Assembly: GCF_001435975.1 (NCBI RefSeq)
Contig: NZ_AYYR01000112.1
Span: 10,685 to 65,681, forward strand
Length of the DNA stretch: 54,997 nt
Source of the DNA: Secundilactobacillus collinoides DSM 20515 = JCM 1123
GTDB taxonomy: Bacteria; Bacillota; Bacilli; Lactobacillales; Lactobacillaceae
Direction of reading: 5' to 3'
Shown here: positions 47,511-54,997 of the stretch, piece by piece
Layout: every line of letters starts with the position of its first letter
How positions within the stretch are numbered: the stretch's first letter is position 1
Program-made: the position numbers and the translations under genes
Notes under the pieces: model-generated
Seen by the model: only the letters and a program-made list of their open reading frames with translations
Told to the model about the DNA's origin: nothing
Databases searched by the model: none

Positions 47511-48425
47511 CTTCTCTAACCACGCATGAATAACCCCTTCACGGACGCCGCTTTCAGAGAAGATCACCCGGTCCGAATCCAGCATCTGCAACAAGAGTAC
47601 TAACGGCATGATGCCACCTACAATGATGTCTGCTCTGTCTGGTTCCAGGCCCGATATCTGTCTTCTTTGATTCAAGTTTTTTCGCAGCAAACTCGTGTAG
47701 AGTTGAAAGACCTCGTTCGTACTCAACTGATAGCCGTGAATGGCCTCCACGTGCAGCACCTGTTGCTGCCGGCGGCTCATTCTTGCCAGCGATCGGTTGG
47801 CACCGCCAAGCAGAATAAAGGGCTTTGTCCGGGCTTCATCCAGCCACCAGATATCTTTCAAACGTCGACGCAAAAACACGTTAGCATCGAAGAAATCTGC
47901 TGCCTTAATTTGATTATTTAAATGAAACTGTTCGGATAAGTTCACGGCGCCAAATGGAATACTGATCAAATTGCTCTCTTTTCCTGAGCGAATATTGACC
48001 ATTTCCATGCTGGCTCCGCCGATATCGATCATCAGTGCATCCTCGACCCGCAGCCGATTCATCACTCCGAGGTAGTCATAGTAGGCCTCGTCGTCGCCAG
48101 ATAACACGTCAAAGGTCAGTCCGACCTCACGCTTGACCCGTTCCAAGAATTCTTCCTGGTTAATGGCCTGTCTGACAGCAGCGGTCGTAATTGCCTTAAC
48201 AGTGAGGTTAGGCAGATTTTCATACCGCGCCCGGAATTCTTTTAGGGCTTCAATGGTCCGTTTGACAGCCGCATCCTGAAGTCGTTTTTCCGGCCCCATG
48301 CCTTCTGACAAACGGGAATCTTCCTTATAACGTACCAGTTCATGAAATGTTTTGTCCGGATGAACCTCATTAATCGTCATCCGAACCGAATTTGACCCTA
48401 AATCGACAATCACCAAGTTATCCAT
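47508..48425 (-). CDS. ppx: Ppx/GppA family exopolyphosphatase
   Basis: This 305-aa protein has the acetate-kinase/hsp70-like ASKHA fold. IVDLGSNSVRMTI is the phosphate-1 motif, ALMIDIGGASMEMV the second, and IIVGGIMPLVLLL lies near the C terminus. It corresponds to the short catalytic core of exopolyphosphatases and guanosine pentaphosphatases, without the C-terminal HD domain of E. coli Ppx. Which substrate is used cannot be told. It lies 22 bases downstream of trpS. Its TAG stop is the first codon of a solo repeat. Confidence 0.9.
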   Translation of the reverse strand: MDNLVIVDLGSNSVRMTINEVHPDKTFHELVRYKEDSRLSEGMGPEKRLQDAAVKRTIEALKEFRARYENLPNLTVKAITTAAVRQAINQEEFLERVKREVGLTFDVLSGDDEAYYDYLGVMNRLRVEDALMIDIGGASMEMVNIRSGKESNLISIPFGAVNLSEQFHLNNQIKAADFFDANVFLRRRLKDIWWLDEARTKPFILLGGANRSLARMSRRQQQVLHVEAIHGYQLSTNEVFQLYTSLLRKNLNQRRQISGLEPDRADIIVGGIMPLVLLLQMLDSDRVIFSESGVREGVIHAWLEK

Positions 48426-48447
48426 ACGCGGACTTCCCTTCCGTTAC

Positions 48448-49464
48448 TTAGTCGAAGTAGTTGACCCCAATGGCATTCCGCACTTCAGTCAGTGTTTGAT
48501 TGGCCACAACGTTGGCTTGGGCACTGCCATCTTTCAGAATTTGGTACACGCCTGCTGGGTCCTTTTCGAAGGTTTCGCGACGTTCGCGAATCGGCTTCAA
48601 CGTTGCCTGCAGTACGTCGTTAAGGTACCGTTTAATTTTAACATCTCCAAGACCGCCATGTTGATATTGTGCCTTCAAATCAGCAATTTTATCAGTATCT
48701 TCACCAAAGATATCCAGATAAGTAAACACAGTGTTACCTTCAATGTGTCCCGGGTCTTCCACGTGAATATGGGTCGGGTCAGTGTACATCGACATGACCT
48801 TCTTTTGGATGGTATCCGCATCATCAGACAGGTAAATGGCGTTATCCAACGATTTGCTCATCTTGGCGTTGCCGTCCAAACCAGGAATTCGACCCTGCCC
48901 TTCTTCAGGGAAGTAGCCTTCGGGTTCGACCAAAATATCGCCGTAGATGTTGTTGAAGCTCCGTACAATTTCACGGGTTTGTTCAAGCATGGGTTCTTGG
49001 TCTTCGCCAACTGGAACAGTCGTTGCCTTAAATGCAGTGATATCAGCAGCTTGGCTGACTGGGTATGTGAAGAAACCAGCGGGCACGCTTTGGCCAAACT
49101 TCTTTTGTTTGATTTCAGTTTTAACGGTTGGGTTCCGTTCCAGTCGGGAAACCGTGACCAAGTTTAAATAAAATTCAGTTAATTCTGTCAGTGCGGGAAT
49201 CTGCGACTGAACGAGAATGTTTGATTTAGCGGGATCAATTCCCACGGCCAAGTAGTCCAATGCTACTTGAAGCAGGCTGTGGCGAATTTTTTCTGGATCA
49301 CGGGCGTTATCTGTCAGCGCCTGCATATCAGCAATCATGATAAAGGTTTCAAATTCACCGGAGTTTTGCAGCTTGACCCGGTTCTTCAATGACCCCACAT
49401 AATGCCCGATATGCAACTTGCCTGTTGGCCGATCACCCGTTAAAATAATTTTCTTGTCGCTCAT
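48448..49464 (-). CDS. trpS: Tryptophanyl-tRNA synthetase
   Basis: This 338-aa class I synthetase has [18 protein letters not shown] (HIGH-like) near the N terminus and [15 protein letters not shown] (KMSKS) at about 195-210. AAAGGA lies nine bases before the ATG at 49464; the open frame six codons upstream is not used. Expression is controlled by a T-box with a UGG specifier codon in the leader. ppx follows in the same transcript. Confidence 0.96.
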   Translation of the reverse strand: MSDKKIILTGDRPTGKLHIGHYVGSLKNRVKLQNSGEFETFIMIADMQALTDNARDPEKIRHSLLQVALDYLAVGIDPAKSNILVQSQIPALTELTEFYLNLVTVSRLERNPTVKTEIKQKKFGQSVPAGFFTYPVSQAADITAFKATTVPVGEDQEPMLEQTREIVRSFNNIYGDILVEPEGYFPEEGQGRIPGLDGNAKMSKSLDNAIYLSDDADTIQKKVMSMYTDPTHIHVEDPGHIEGNTVFTYLDIFGEDTDKIADLKAQYQHGGLGDVKIKRYLNDVLQATLKPIRERRETFEKDPAGVYQILKDGSAQANVVANQTLTEVRNAIGVNYFD

Positions 49465-49479
49465 TTTTTTCCATCCTTT

Positions 49480-49686
49480 CAAAAAACGCCCTATTGCTAT
49501 TGCAATAGGACGTCAACCGCGGTACCACCTAAATTGTGACAATCAGTCACCACTCGTCGCCGATAAGGAGGCACCCCAAATTCCGTTTAAGCCGGCTCCA
49601 ATGTCACCCTCGTTATTGCTTTCAGCCGCGGCAATATCTCTGTTTGTGAAGGTGATGATGCACCAGCGAATTTTTAGTTTATTAAT
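49480..49686 (-). ncRNA. T-box riboswitch (tRNA-Trp) of trpS
   Basis: The T-box AGGTGGTACCGCG is at 49530-49518. The intrinsic terminator (CCTATTGC-AATA-GCAATAGG then TTTTTT) follows at 49513-49481. In Stem I, TCACC/GGTGA and GCTGG/CCGGC flank an internal loop with CATTGGAG. The specifier codon is UGG (49600-49598), which fits Trp. Uncharged tRNA-Trp should pair with it and prevent termination. Confidence 0.93.
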
Positions 49687-49693
49687 AGCTCTT

Positions 49694-49722
49694 ATTTTAC
49701 TGGTTTCACGCGGGGATGTCAA
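49694..49722 (-). promoter_or_regulatory. Promoter of the T-box-trpS unit
   Basis: A consensus TTGACA lies 17 bases from TAAAAT on the minus strand, placing the start at about 49686. Confidence 0.85.
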
Positions 49723-49763
49723 AATCACCCGGTCACAATAACACCCAGCATCGAACCGGTGCA

Positions 49764-52070
49764 CTAGGTCAACTCGTGCTCGATTTCCATCACATTTTTT
49801 GGCATTCTCTCGGAAGCAATCAGTGGGGAGACCGGCCCGATACTGATCAAAACGAGTTGGTGCATAGCCCGGGTAATGATGGTATACAGCGTCCCCGTCA
49901 TCCGTTGATCAGCGAAGTTAGTTGCGGAAACATCCCAGCCGACAACGGCATCAAACTCCAGTCCCTTTGCTAAGTAAATTGGCAGCACTAGAATGCCCTT
50001 CGGCAAGGAACGGTCAGCATCCGTCAGCAGACTGACATCAACGTGATTGCGATGCAGTTTTTGATAAACCTCGTGGGCTTGGGCCAAATTTTTTGTTAAC
50101 ACAGCGACCATGCCATTAGTTGCCTGTAGTGTCTTTAATTGATGTTCCAACGCGTCGACGGCACTATCAAAATCGTAGCGCATGATCACTTTGGGCAGGT
50201 CACCGGGACGGTTGAACGCTTCTATCTCATCACCATCCGGTAACAGTGCTTTGGCAAACGTCGTGATGGGCAGTGTCGACCGGTACGACCGATTGAGTTT
50301 CAACAATCGTGGCCGGTGAACGTGAAAGGCAGCGCGCAGCTTTTTGAGTAACGCTTCCGGCGATTCAACATCACGAAACAGTGCCTGCTCACTATCACCC
50401 AAAAACGTCATATTGGCCTTTGGGAAGGCGTGGTGCAAATACTGAAGCTGCGCAATCGTATAATCCTGCATCTCATCCACGAAGAGGTGTTTCATCGCAT
50501 GATTCTGCCCGCCCCCCGTCAAGATATCACGCAGATACAACAACGGTGCGGTATCCACCAAAGGACATTTGTGGTATTCAATGGCTTGAAGAAAATCATC
50601 TCGGCTAGCCCGAAAAATTGATGCATCAACATCGGCCGGCAAGTCGGCCTGATCCATAAAATCAGCGTACTGGCTATACGTGTCCAAAAAATAGTTATTA
50701 TAGATGGCATCGTAAACCACACGTAACCGCTTCGTCACAATTTTGCGGGCAATAAAGGCTACTTCAGCATCTAATTCTTGGAATTCATGAAGTCGCTTCG
50801 ACCCTAACAGATCGTGATACTGCTCATCTGAAAGCTGGTCAATTTCTTCGTTGACCCACTTTGATTTCGCTTCTTCACCAATGCGATATTTTAATCGTTT
50901 GATCAACGTATTCTTCGTTCGTAAAAACCGGTCCGCAGGCTGCAATGAAGGCAAATTGTTATAAATCGATTCAATTTCTGATTTATTAAAGAAAATCTGT
51001 CCGTCAAAATAAATGTGATTAAATTTAAAATGGTCAGGTGTCAGATGCTGGCAATATTCCGCCACCTGATGCATGTAATTGGCAGACTCTTTGAAATCGC
51101 GCGTATCTCGAACCTTTTGAGACACTGTGTCTTCATCTTCATAACGGTCAAATAAGGTCTCAACGTCTAACCCCTGCAGCCGCTGCGTCAAAAATTCAGC
51201 CAGTGTAACCTGCCGCATATTACGTTCACCTAAGCTCGGCAGCACGTCTGAAATATAGTGGCTGAACAATCGATTAGGTGAAAACAGCACGATTTGGTCA
51301 GCTTCCAATTCCTTGCGACTGTGGTACAGCAGAAACGCGATCCGTTGCAGGATAGCTGAGGTCTTGCCGGAACCGGCGACACCTTGAACCACTAACAAAT
51401 CGCTTCGGGTATCGCGAATGATGTCATTTTGTTCGCGCTGAATAGTGGCCACAATGTTCTGCATCGTTTCATCATTTTGTTCGCCCAGCACGTGTTGCAG
51501 CATCTCATCACCAACGGTTTCATTGGTATCAAACATGCTTTCGATCTGTCCCTTAGCAATCAGAAACTGGCGCTTTTTCTTGAGCGTCGTCAACTGCTGG
51601 CCCCCCGGGGTATCGTAGGCGACATCCCCCAGGGTTCCGTTATAGTACACTGATGAAATGGGTGCCCGCCAGTCGTAGACCAGAAAATCCTGATCCTCGT
51701 TTGTAAACGAAGCGGTCCCAATATAAAGCTTTTCTGAACCAGTTTCACCGGGATCTGTAATGTCGATTCGCCCGAAATAAGGTGATGCCTCAAGGTCCTT
51801 AAAGGTGTCCAACTGGCCCTTAATAATTTGTTCATTTTCAATTAATCGTGACGCTAAGGCCCGCTGTTGCTGTAAATCGGCCGACGTATCAATTCGGTCA
51901 TCCAGCTCAACGTAGTTCACAGAAGTGTTGGCAGAATAGTTTTCCTGCACCAGTTTCATTTCCGCGCGCGCCTTTGCGTAATCGGTCGTCACGTCTTTAA
52001 TTCTGGCAGTAATTTGATGAACCACCGAATCAACGCGTCGCTGTTCTTTTGCCTGTTCCTGCGATGTCAA
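49764..52070 (-). CDS. helD: HelD-type RNA polymerase recycling ATPase (UvrD-like)
   Basis: This 768-aa SF1-like ATPase resembles Bacillus HelD, which pulls stalled RNA polymerase off DNA. An N-terminal coiled-coil arm (about 1-75) precedes the ATPase core, with Walker A GVAGSGKTSAIL near residue 228 and VDEMQDYTIAQLQ (Walker B). The C-terminal UvrD-like motifs are LNRSYRST and a final TIITRAMHQLVLI. The TTG at 52070 is chosen: AGAGG lies seven bases upstream, and a consensus promoter lies inside the longer open frame, which rules out the upstream start at 52196. Confidence 0.92.
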   Translation of the reverse strand: MTSQEQAKEQRRVDSVVHQITARIKDVTTDYAKARAEMKLVQENYSANTSVNYVELDDRIDTSADLQQQRALASRLIENEQIIKGQLDTFKDLEASPYFGRIDITDPGETGSEKLYIGTASFTNEDQDFLVYDWRAPISSVYYNGTLGDVAYDTPGGQQLTTLKKKRQFLIAKGQIESMFDTNETVGDEMLQHVLGEQNDETMQNIVATIQREQNDIIRDTRSDLLVVQGVAGSGKTSAILQRIAFLLYHSRKELEADQIVLFSPNRLFSHYISDVLPSLGERNMRQVTLAEFLTQRLQGLDVETLFDRYEDEDTVSQKVRDTRDFKESANYMHQVAEYCQHLTPDHFKFNHIYFDGQIFFNKSEIESIYNNLPSLQPADRFLRTKNTLIKRLKYRIGEEAKSKWVNEEIDQLSDEQYHDLLGSKRLHEFQELDAEVAFIARKIVTKRLRVVYDAIYNNYFLDTYSQYADFMDQADLPADVDASIFRASRDDFLQAIEYHKCPLVDTAPLLYLRDILTGGGQNHAMKHLFVDEMQDYTIAQLQYLHHAFPKANMTFLGDSEQALFRDVESPEALLKKLRAAFHVHRPRLLKLNRSYRSTLPITTFAKALLPDGDEIEAFNRPGDLPKVIMRYDFDSAVDALEHQLKTLQATNGMVAVLTKNLAQAHEVYQKLHRNHVDVSLLTDADRSLPKGILVLPIYLAKGLEFDAVVGWDVSATNFADQRMTGTLYTIITRAMHQLVLISIGPVSPLIASERMPKNVMEIEHELT

Positions 52071-52104
52071 AAAACCGCCTCTTTCATTTTTAATAGCTTG
52101 GACA

Positions 52105-52133
52105 ATTTTAGAGGGATTTTGGGCTGGTGTCAA
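52105..52133 (-). promoter_or_regulatory. Promoter of helD
   Basis: TTGACA and TAAAAT are 17 bases apart on the minus strand, 35 bases before the TTG start. Confidence 0.85.
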
Positions 52134-52237
52134 TAAAAGCGTCCACGTAAGTTCAAAATGCGAGTTGAGTTTATATTTTTTTAACCTTCCCAACAAACAT
52201 TAACGCCATAAAATCCCAACCGAAAATGTGGGCTGAT

Positions 52238-52280
52238 ACAAAAAACGCGAAAATTTGCCAAGTTGGCTCATTTTACGCGT
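52238..52280 (-). terminator. Terminator of the antiporter gene
   Basis: The minus strand has ACGCG-AAAAT ... ATTTT-CGCGT with an inner GCCAA/TTGGC, followed by TTTTT. Confidence 0.8.
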
Positions 52281-52304
52281 CTATTTCTAATCATTGATGC
52301 CAGC

Positions 52305-53513
52305 CTACTTGCTGGCATCCACAGTAAAGGACCGTTCGCCTTGGCGACTATCCTTAGGTAATAATTTCAGTGCCTGTTTTAATGCCAACGGTGCCACCAT
52401 GGTTGCTAAAATAATGACGACTACGAACTCCGAATAGCTGGCCCGCGATAAAACACCGGCCTGATAACCAATTTGTGCCGTGATCATGCCCATTTCACCG
52501 CGAGAAATCATCCCGGCGCCAATCACAAAACTACTCTGACGATTAAATCCGGTCAGTGCTGCCCCAAAACCGCACCCGATAAATTTACTAATGCAGGCCA
52601 GCACCGTCATTGTCACAATGAGCCCAATAGCCTGTGTCAGATAAGTAAAGGACATACTCAGACCGATCCCGACAAAAAATAGTGGAATAAAAACTGCGTA
52701 CCCAATGGGTTCGGTGTGCGCTTCGACAACTTCGCGATAAGGGGTGTGCGCGACAGCGATACCGGCAAAAAATGCACCGACCGCGCCACTTAATCCAACA
52801 ACATCAGCAAGGTAGGCCATGCCTAGACAAATGACCATCGACATTATTGTCACGCTGGCATTCATGACAAGTTTTTCACTTAAAGCCATCAGGTAAGGTG
52901 CAATCCAGCGGACAACGAGGTAGGTACCACCAAAAAAGGCAATTTGTTCCAAAAGAATCCAGCCCAATCCCAGTGAATTTGTTTGCGTACGACTACCCTG
53001 GGTACCCATCAAACTAATCATAATTGACAGTAAAATCACACCAATAATATCGTCAGCAACGGCTGATCCCAGAATGGTTGCCCCCTCAGAGGTATCCAAT
53101 GCGTGATAGTCTCTTAATACGGCAACTGAGATCGACACCGAGGTCGCACTAAAAATAACACCAATATAAATGGCCTCAAACGTCCCATAATGAAATGCCA
53201 ACGCGGCCGTTGCGCCCATTAATACCACGGGCATGATAACACCGCACATTGCCACGATGATTGCTGGTTTCAGGAATCGTCTCAGTAGCGTAAGGTTACT
53301 TTCCAGTCCCCCAATGAACATCAACATGATAACGCCAATATTGGCAAACGTTTGTACTAAATTGGTGTTATGGATCAATCCTAGCATCGCCGGCCCAATC
53401 ACAATGCCAACCAGAATCTGCCCGATTACGGCTGGAATACCCATTCGATTGCAAAAATGTCCCGCCAGTGTTGTTAAAACAAGTATTAAACACAATGCCC
53501 CAATAAATGCCAT
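52305..53513 (-). CDS. CPA2-family cation/proton antiporter (NapA/KefB-like)
   Basis: This 402-aa polytopic protein has about 12 membrane segments. GIPAVIGQILVGIVIGPAML, SATSVSISVAVLRD and AVADDIIGVILLSI, with the paired Asp of the ion site, mark the CPA2 group. RGEMGMITAQIGYQAG lies near the C terminus. It lacks a TrkA-type regulatory domain. Sodium/proton exchange is most likely, but potassium cannot be excluded. GAGGGG lies about nine bases before the ATG. The gene is monocistronic and diverges from the Nudix gene. Confidence 0.9.
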   Translation of the reverse strand: MAFIGALCLILVLTTLAGHFCNRMGIPAVIGQILVGIVIGPAMLGLIHNTNLVQTFANIGVIMLMFIGGLESNLTLLRRFLKPAIIVAMCGVIMPVVLMGATAALAFHYGTFEAIYIGVIFSATSVSISVAVLRDYHALDTSEGATILGSAVADDIIGVILLSIMISLMGTQGSRTQTNSLGLGWILLEQIAFFGGTYLVVRWIAPYLMALSEKLVMNASVTIMSMVICLGMAYLADVVGLSGAVGAFFAGIAVAHTPYREVVEAHTEPIGYAVFIPLFFVGIGLSMSFTYLTQAIGLIVTMTVLACISKFIGCGFGAALTGFNRQSSFVIGAGMISRGEMGMITAQIGYQAGVLSRASYSEFVVVIILATMVAPLALKQALKLLPKDSRQGERSFTVDASK

Positions 53514-53632
53514 GCACGTCGCCCCTCTTTGTCATAATTCCCAAAATTATAGCGTATTTTTTATATTTTCTCATTATTTTTTAATGTTTATTAAGGTCAG
53601 TTTAACGCCGGTTCCTGTTAATTGTCAACGCG

Positions 53633-53641
53633 TGTTACAAT
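53633..53641 (+). promoter_or_regulatory. Extended -10 promoter of the Nudix gene
   Basis: TGT-TACAAT lies 35 bases before the ATG. No good -35 is seen. Confidence 0.45.
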
Positions 53642-53675
53642 GCACCTAAGAACTAAAAGAAAAAGAGGTTTTGTT

Positions 53676-54227
53676 ATGTTTAGCACGTGGCATCAACAAG
53701 GTGAAATCACTGACCGCACAAAAGTTTATCAGGGACCAGTATTCAGCGTTCACCAGCTTCATATAAAAACGCCGGATGCCCTGACTGTCGAACGTGATTT
53801 AATTCATACGGATCCAACGGTGACCATTCTGGCGCTGACGCACGATGAACACGTCGTTTTGACAAGCGAATATCGGGTGGGCATCAACGCTGACTCTGTC
53901 TCCTTACCAGCGGGCATTGTCAATCCGGGGGAGACCGCTGAACAGGCTGCCGCACGAGAATTCCAAGAGGAAACGGGCTTTGTTGCTGAATCTGTAACAC
54001 AAATGACTACTGTGACCTCTTCTGAGGGATTTATGGACCAAACAGCAGCGCTGATGCTGATTCGTTTTGATCAGACGACGAAAAAAAAGCGCCACTTCGA
54101 TGCTGATGAGTTTGTCACTGCTGAGCTTGTTTCCTTTGACCAATTCTTAGACTGGCTAAAAACGGGCAAGATCAATACTGCTCAGGGGCTGGCCGCAGCC
54201 GCCTATTACCAGATGTTTCTCAAGTGA
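53676..54227 (+). CDS. nudF: Nudix hydrolase, ADP-ribose pyrophosphatase type
   Basis: This 183-aa protein has the full Nudix box GETAEQAAAREFQEETGF (G-x5-E-x7-REUxEExGU) after LPAGIVNPG, as in NudF-type ADP-ribose pyrophosphatases. The ATG at 53676 follows AGAGG by seven bases; 18 further codons of open frame start at a TTG within the promoter and are rejected. It ends 14 bases before a bidirectional terminator shared with the tRNA cluster. Confidence 0.88.
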   Translation: MFSTWHQQGEITDRTKVYQGPVFSVHQLHIKTPDALTVERDLIHTDPTVTILALTHDEHVVLTSEYRVGINADSVSLPAGIVNPGETAEQAAAREFQEETGFVAESVTQMTTVTSSEGFMDQTAALMLIRFDQTTKKKRHFDADEFVTAELVSFDQFLDWLKTGKINTAQGLAAAAYYQMFLK

Positions 54228-54240
54228 AATCATGAAACAA

Positions 54241-54275
54241 AAAAACGATGAAGTCCAGTAGACTTCATCGTTTTT
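54241..54275. terminator. Bidirectional terminator between the Nudix gene and the tRNA cluster
   Basis: The arms AAAAACGATGAAGTC and GACTTCATCGTTTTT pair perfectly around CAGTA, with T runs on both strands. Confidence 0.95.
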
Positions 54276-54282
54276 TGTATGA

Positions 54283-54367
54283 TACCGGAGGTGGGGTTCG
54301 AACCCACACGTCCTCAACGGACACTGGATTTTGAGTCCAGCGCGTCTGCCAGTTCCGCCACTCCGGC
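54283..54367 (-). tRNA. tRNA-Leu (anticodon CAA)
   Basis: The acceptor arms are GCCGGAG and CTCCGGT (the first pair is G-U). The anticodon stem is CTGGA-CTCAAAA-TCCAG, giving CAA, and the T-arm is GTGGGTTCGAACCCCAC. A long variable arm fits class II. CCA is not encoded. Confidence 0.97.
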
Positions 54368-54378
54368 ATAATAATCAA

Positions 54379-54452
54379 TCGGGAAGACAGGATTCGAACC
54401 TGCGACCCCCTGGTCCCAAACCAGGTGCTCTACCAAGCTGAGCTACTTCCCG
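54379..54452 (-). tRNA. tRNA-Pro (anticodon TGG)
   Basis: The acceptor arms are CGGGAAG and CTTCCCG, the anticodon stem-loop is CCTGG-TTTGGGA-CCAGG, and the T-arm contains GGTTCGAATCC. CCA is not encoded. Confidence 0.97.
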
Positions 54453-54602
54453 AAAACGGTTGTTTGCAACAGACAACTTAATAAGTATACTACGGCGAGT
54501 AGGGTTTTACTACCCTTTTTTGAATTAAAACAGCAATATTTTTACCTGAAATTGGTCATTCACTTCAGGTATGTATCAGACCCATTGAACGCCATTTAGA
54601 AG

Positions 54603-54675
54603 AGCCGTTTATCGGATTTGAACCGATGACCTCTTCCTTACCATGGAAGTGCTCTACCTGCTGAGCTAAAACGGC
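54603..54675 (-). tRNA. tRNA-Thr (anticodon GGT)
   Basis: The acceptor arms are GCCGTTT and AAACGGC, the anticodon stem-loop is CTTCC-ATGGTAA-GGAAG, and the T-arm contains GGTTCGAATCC. CCA is not encoded. It lies 150 bases before tRNA-Pro. Confidence 0.97.
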
Positions 54676-54682
54676 AACTCCA

Positions 54683-54691
54683 ATTATACCA
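54683..54691 (-). promoter_or_regulatory. Promoter of the tRNA cluster
   Basis: The minus strand reads TGG-TATAAT, ending seven bases before the first base of tRNA-Thr. Transcription should begin at about the mature 5' end. Confidence 0.65.
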
Positions 54692-54906
54692 AGTTAGATT
54701 ACCCAGTGAAAGACGTTGACATAAATAAAGTGTTCAAAACGATTGTTTGACGCCAGTAATGTCTCTATTTGCGGATCAACAGCAACGTTTCATTTTGATT
54801 GTGGTCACTAGTTTGCTTCGTGATGACCATTTTAGGCATTTTGATAATTTGCACACTGTTTCGGCTTTCTATTGAGTGTCTGTCACCGCTTCTGGAAATT
54901 TGAGCA

Positions 54907-54936
54907 TTAAAAAACCGCTGACCTCAGTCAGCGGTT
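54907..54936 (-). terminator. Terminator of the rRNA operon
   Basis: The minus strand has AACCGCTGAC - TGAG - GTCAGCGGTT followed by a T run, eight bases after the end of 5S. It separates the rRNA operon from the tRNA cluster. Confidence 0.92.
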
Positions 54937-54943
54937 CATCTTC

Positions 54944-54997
54944 GCGTGGCAACGTCCTACCCTCGCAGGGGGCGATCCCCCAACTACTCTTGGCGTG
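54944..54997 (-). rRNA. rrf: 5S ribosomal RNA, 3' part (continues beyond the window)
   Basis: The minus strand reads AGTAGTTGGGGGATCGCCCC, then CTGCGAGGGTAGGACGTTGC and CACGC, the conserved 3' half of lactobacillar 5S rRNA. The 5' part is outside the window. Confidence 0.93.

Noticed and set aside
52071-52196. Upstream 42-codon extension of helD
   Set aside because: A consensus TTGACA-17-TAAAAT promoter lies inside it, and AGAGG precedes the TTG at 52070.
54543-54570. Terminator between tRNA-Thr and tRNA-Pro
   Set aside because: The ACCTGAA/TTCAGGT hairpin is followed by an A run, not a T run, on the transcribed strand.

Overview
The window is a chromosomal core region of a low-GC Gram-positive lactic acid bacterium of the family Lactobacillaceae. 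The evidence is an L-lactate dehydrogenase gene, a class A sortase, a mevalonate-pathway HMG-CoA reductase, RNA polymerase delta, Veg, CshA, HelD, a tRNA-Trp T-box, strong AGGAGG ribosome binding sites with frequent GTG and TTG starts, and a 5S rRNA/tRNA cluster at the right edge. The genus cannot be fixed from this stretch; the gene content would suit a relative of Lactiplantibacillus, Levilactobacillus or Secundilactobacillus. I see no prophage, insertion sequence with a transposase, integrase or CRISPR array.

Layout, left to right. (1) 30-6060, minus: an operon pth-mfd-(flippase)-rqcP for ribosome rescue, transcription-coupled repair and wall precursor export. (2) 7111-10541, plus: ldh, an L,D-transpeptidase and a CBS-domain c-di-AMP-binding protein. 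(3) 10851-17649, minus: mazEF, acpS-alr, cshA, murF and a conserved protein of unknown function. (4) 18276-24945: a small tyrosine phosphatase (plus), then on minus srtA, rpmE2, murA (with Asp at the usual catalytic Cys), pyrG behind a CTP-sensing attenuator, rpoE and a DUF1934 gene. (5) 25397-28421, plus: lipL, an HD-domain nucleotide hydrolase and a HAD phosphatase. (6) 28746-40068, minus: a DUF3899 membrane protein, prs, purR-glmU, a Zur-type zinc ABC transporter, ispE with an alpha/beta hydrolase, veg, and tatD-rnmV-rsmA. (7) 40205-53513, minus: metG, a DUF72 pair, mvaA with a HELLH protein and a sirtuin, T-box-trpS-ppx, helD, and a CPA2 antiporter. (8) 53676-54997: a Nudix gene (plus), then tRNA-Leu, tRNA-Pro, tRNA-Thr and the 3' end of 5S rRNA (all minus).

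The genes mostly serve housekeeping: cell-wall precursor synthesis (murA, murF, alr, glmU, L,D-transpeptidase, sortase), nucleotide supply (prs, purR, pyrG), translation and RNA turnover (pth, rqcP, rsmA, rnmV, metG, trpS, cshA), transcription (mfd, rpoE, helD) and isoprenoid synthesis (mvaA, with an orphan-looking ispE).

The least ordinary content is in the gaps. At least ten intergenic places hold copies of one dispersed family of nested palindromes. A full copy has a conserved left flank (TAGAGAGTGGAAnAAGGCG), a stem interrupted by a 4-base bulge, a variable inner stem of about 16-19 bp, a conserved AT-rich inner loop, and a conserved right flank (CGTTTCGGCTA). The copies occur in tandem, truncated and payload-less forms. 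In three genes the stop codon TAG lies inside the element's left edge. Regulatory signals read with good confidence are the pyrG reiterative-transcription attenuator, the Zur box of the zinc transporter and the trpS T-box.
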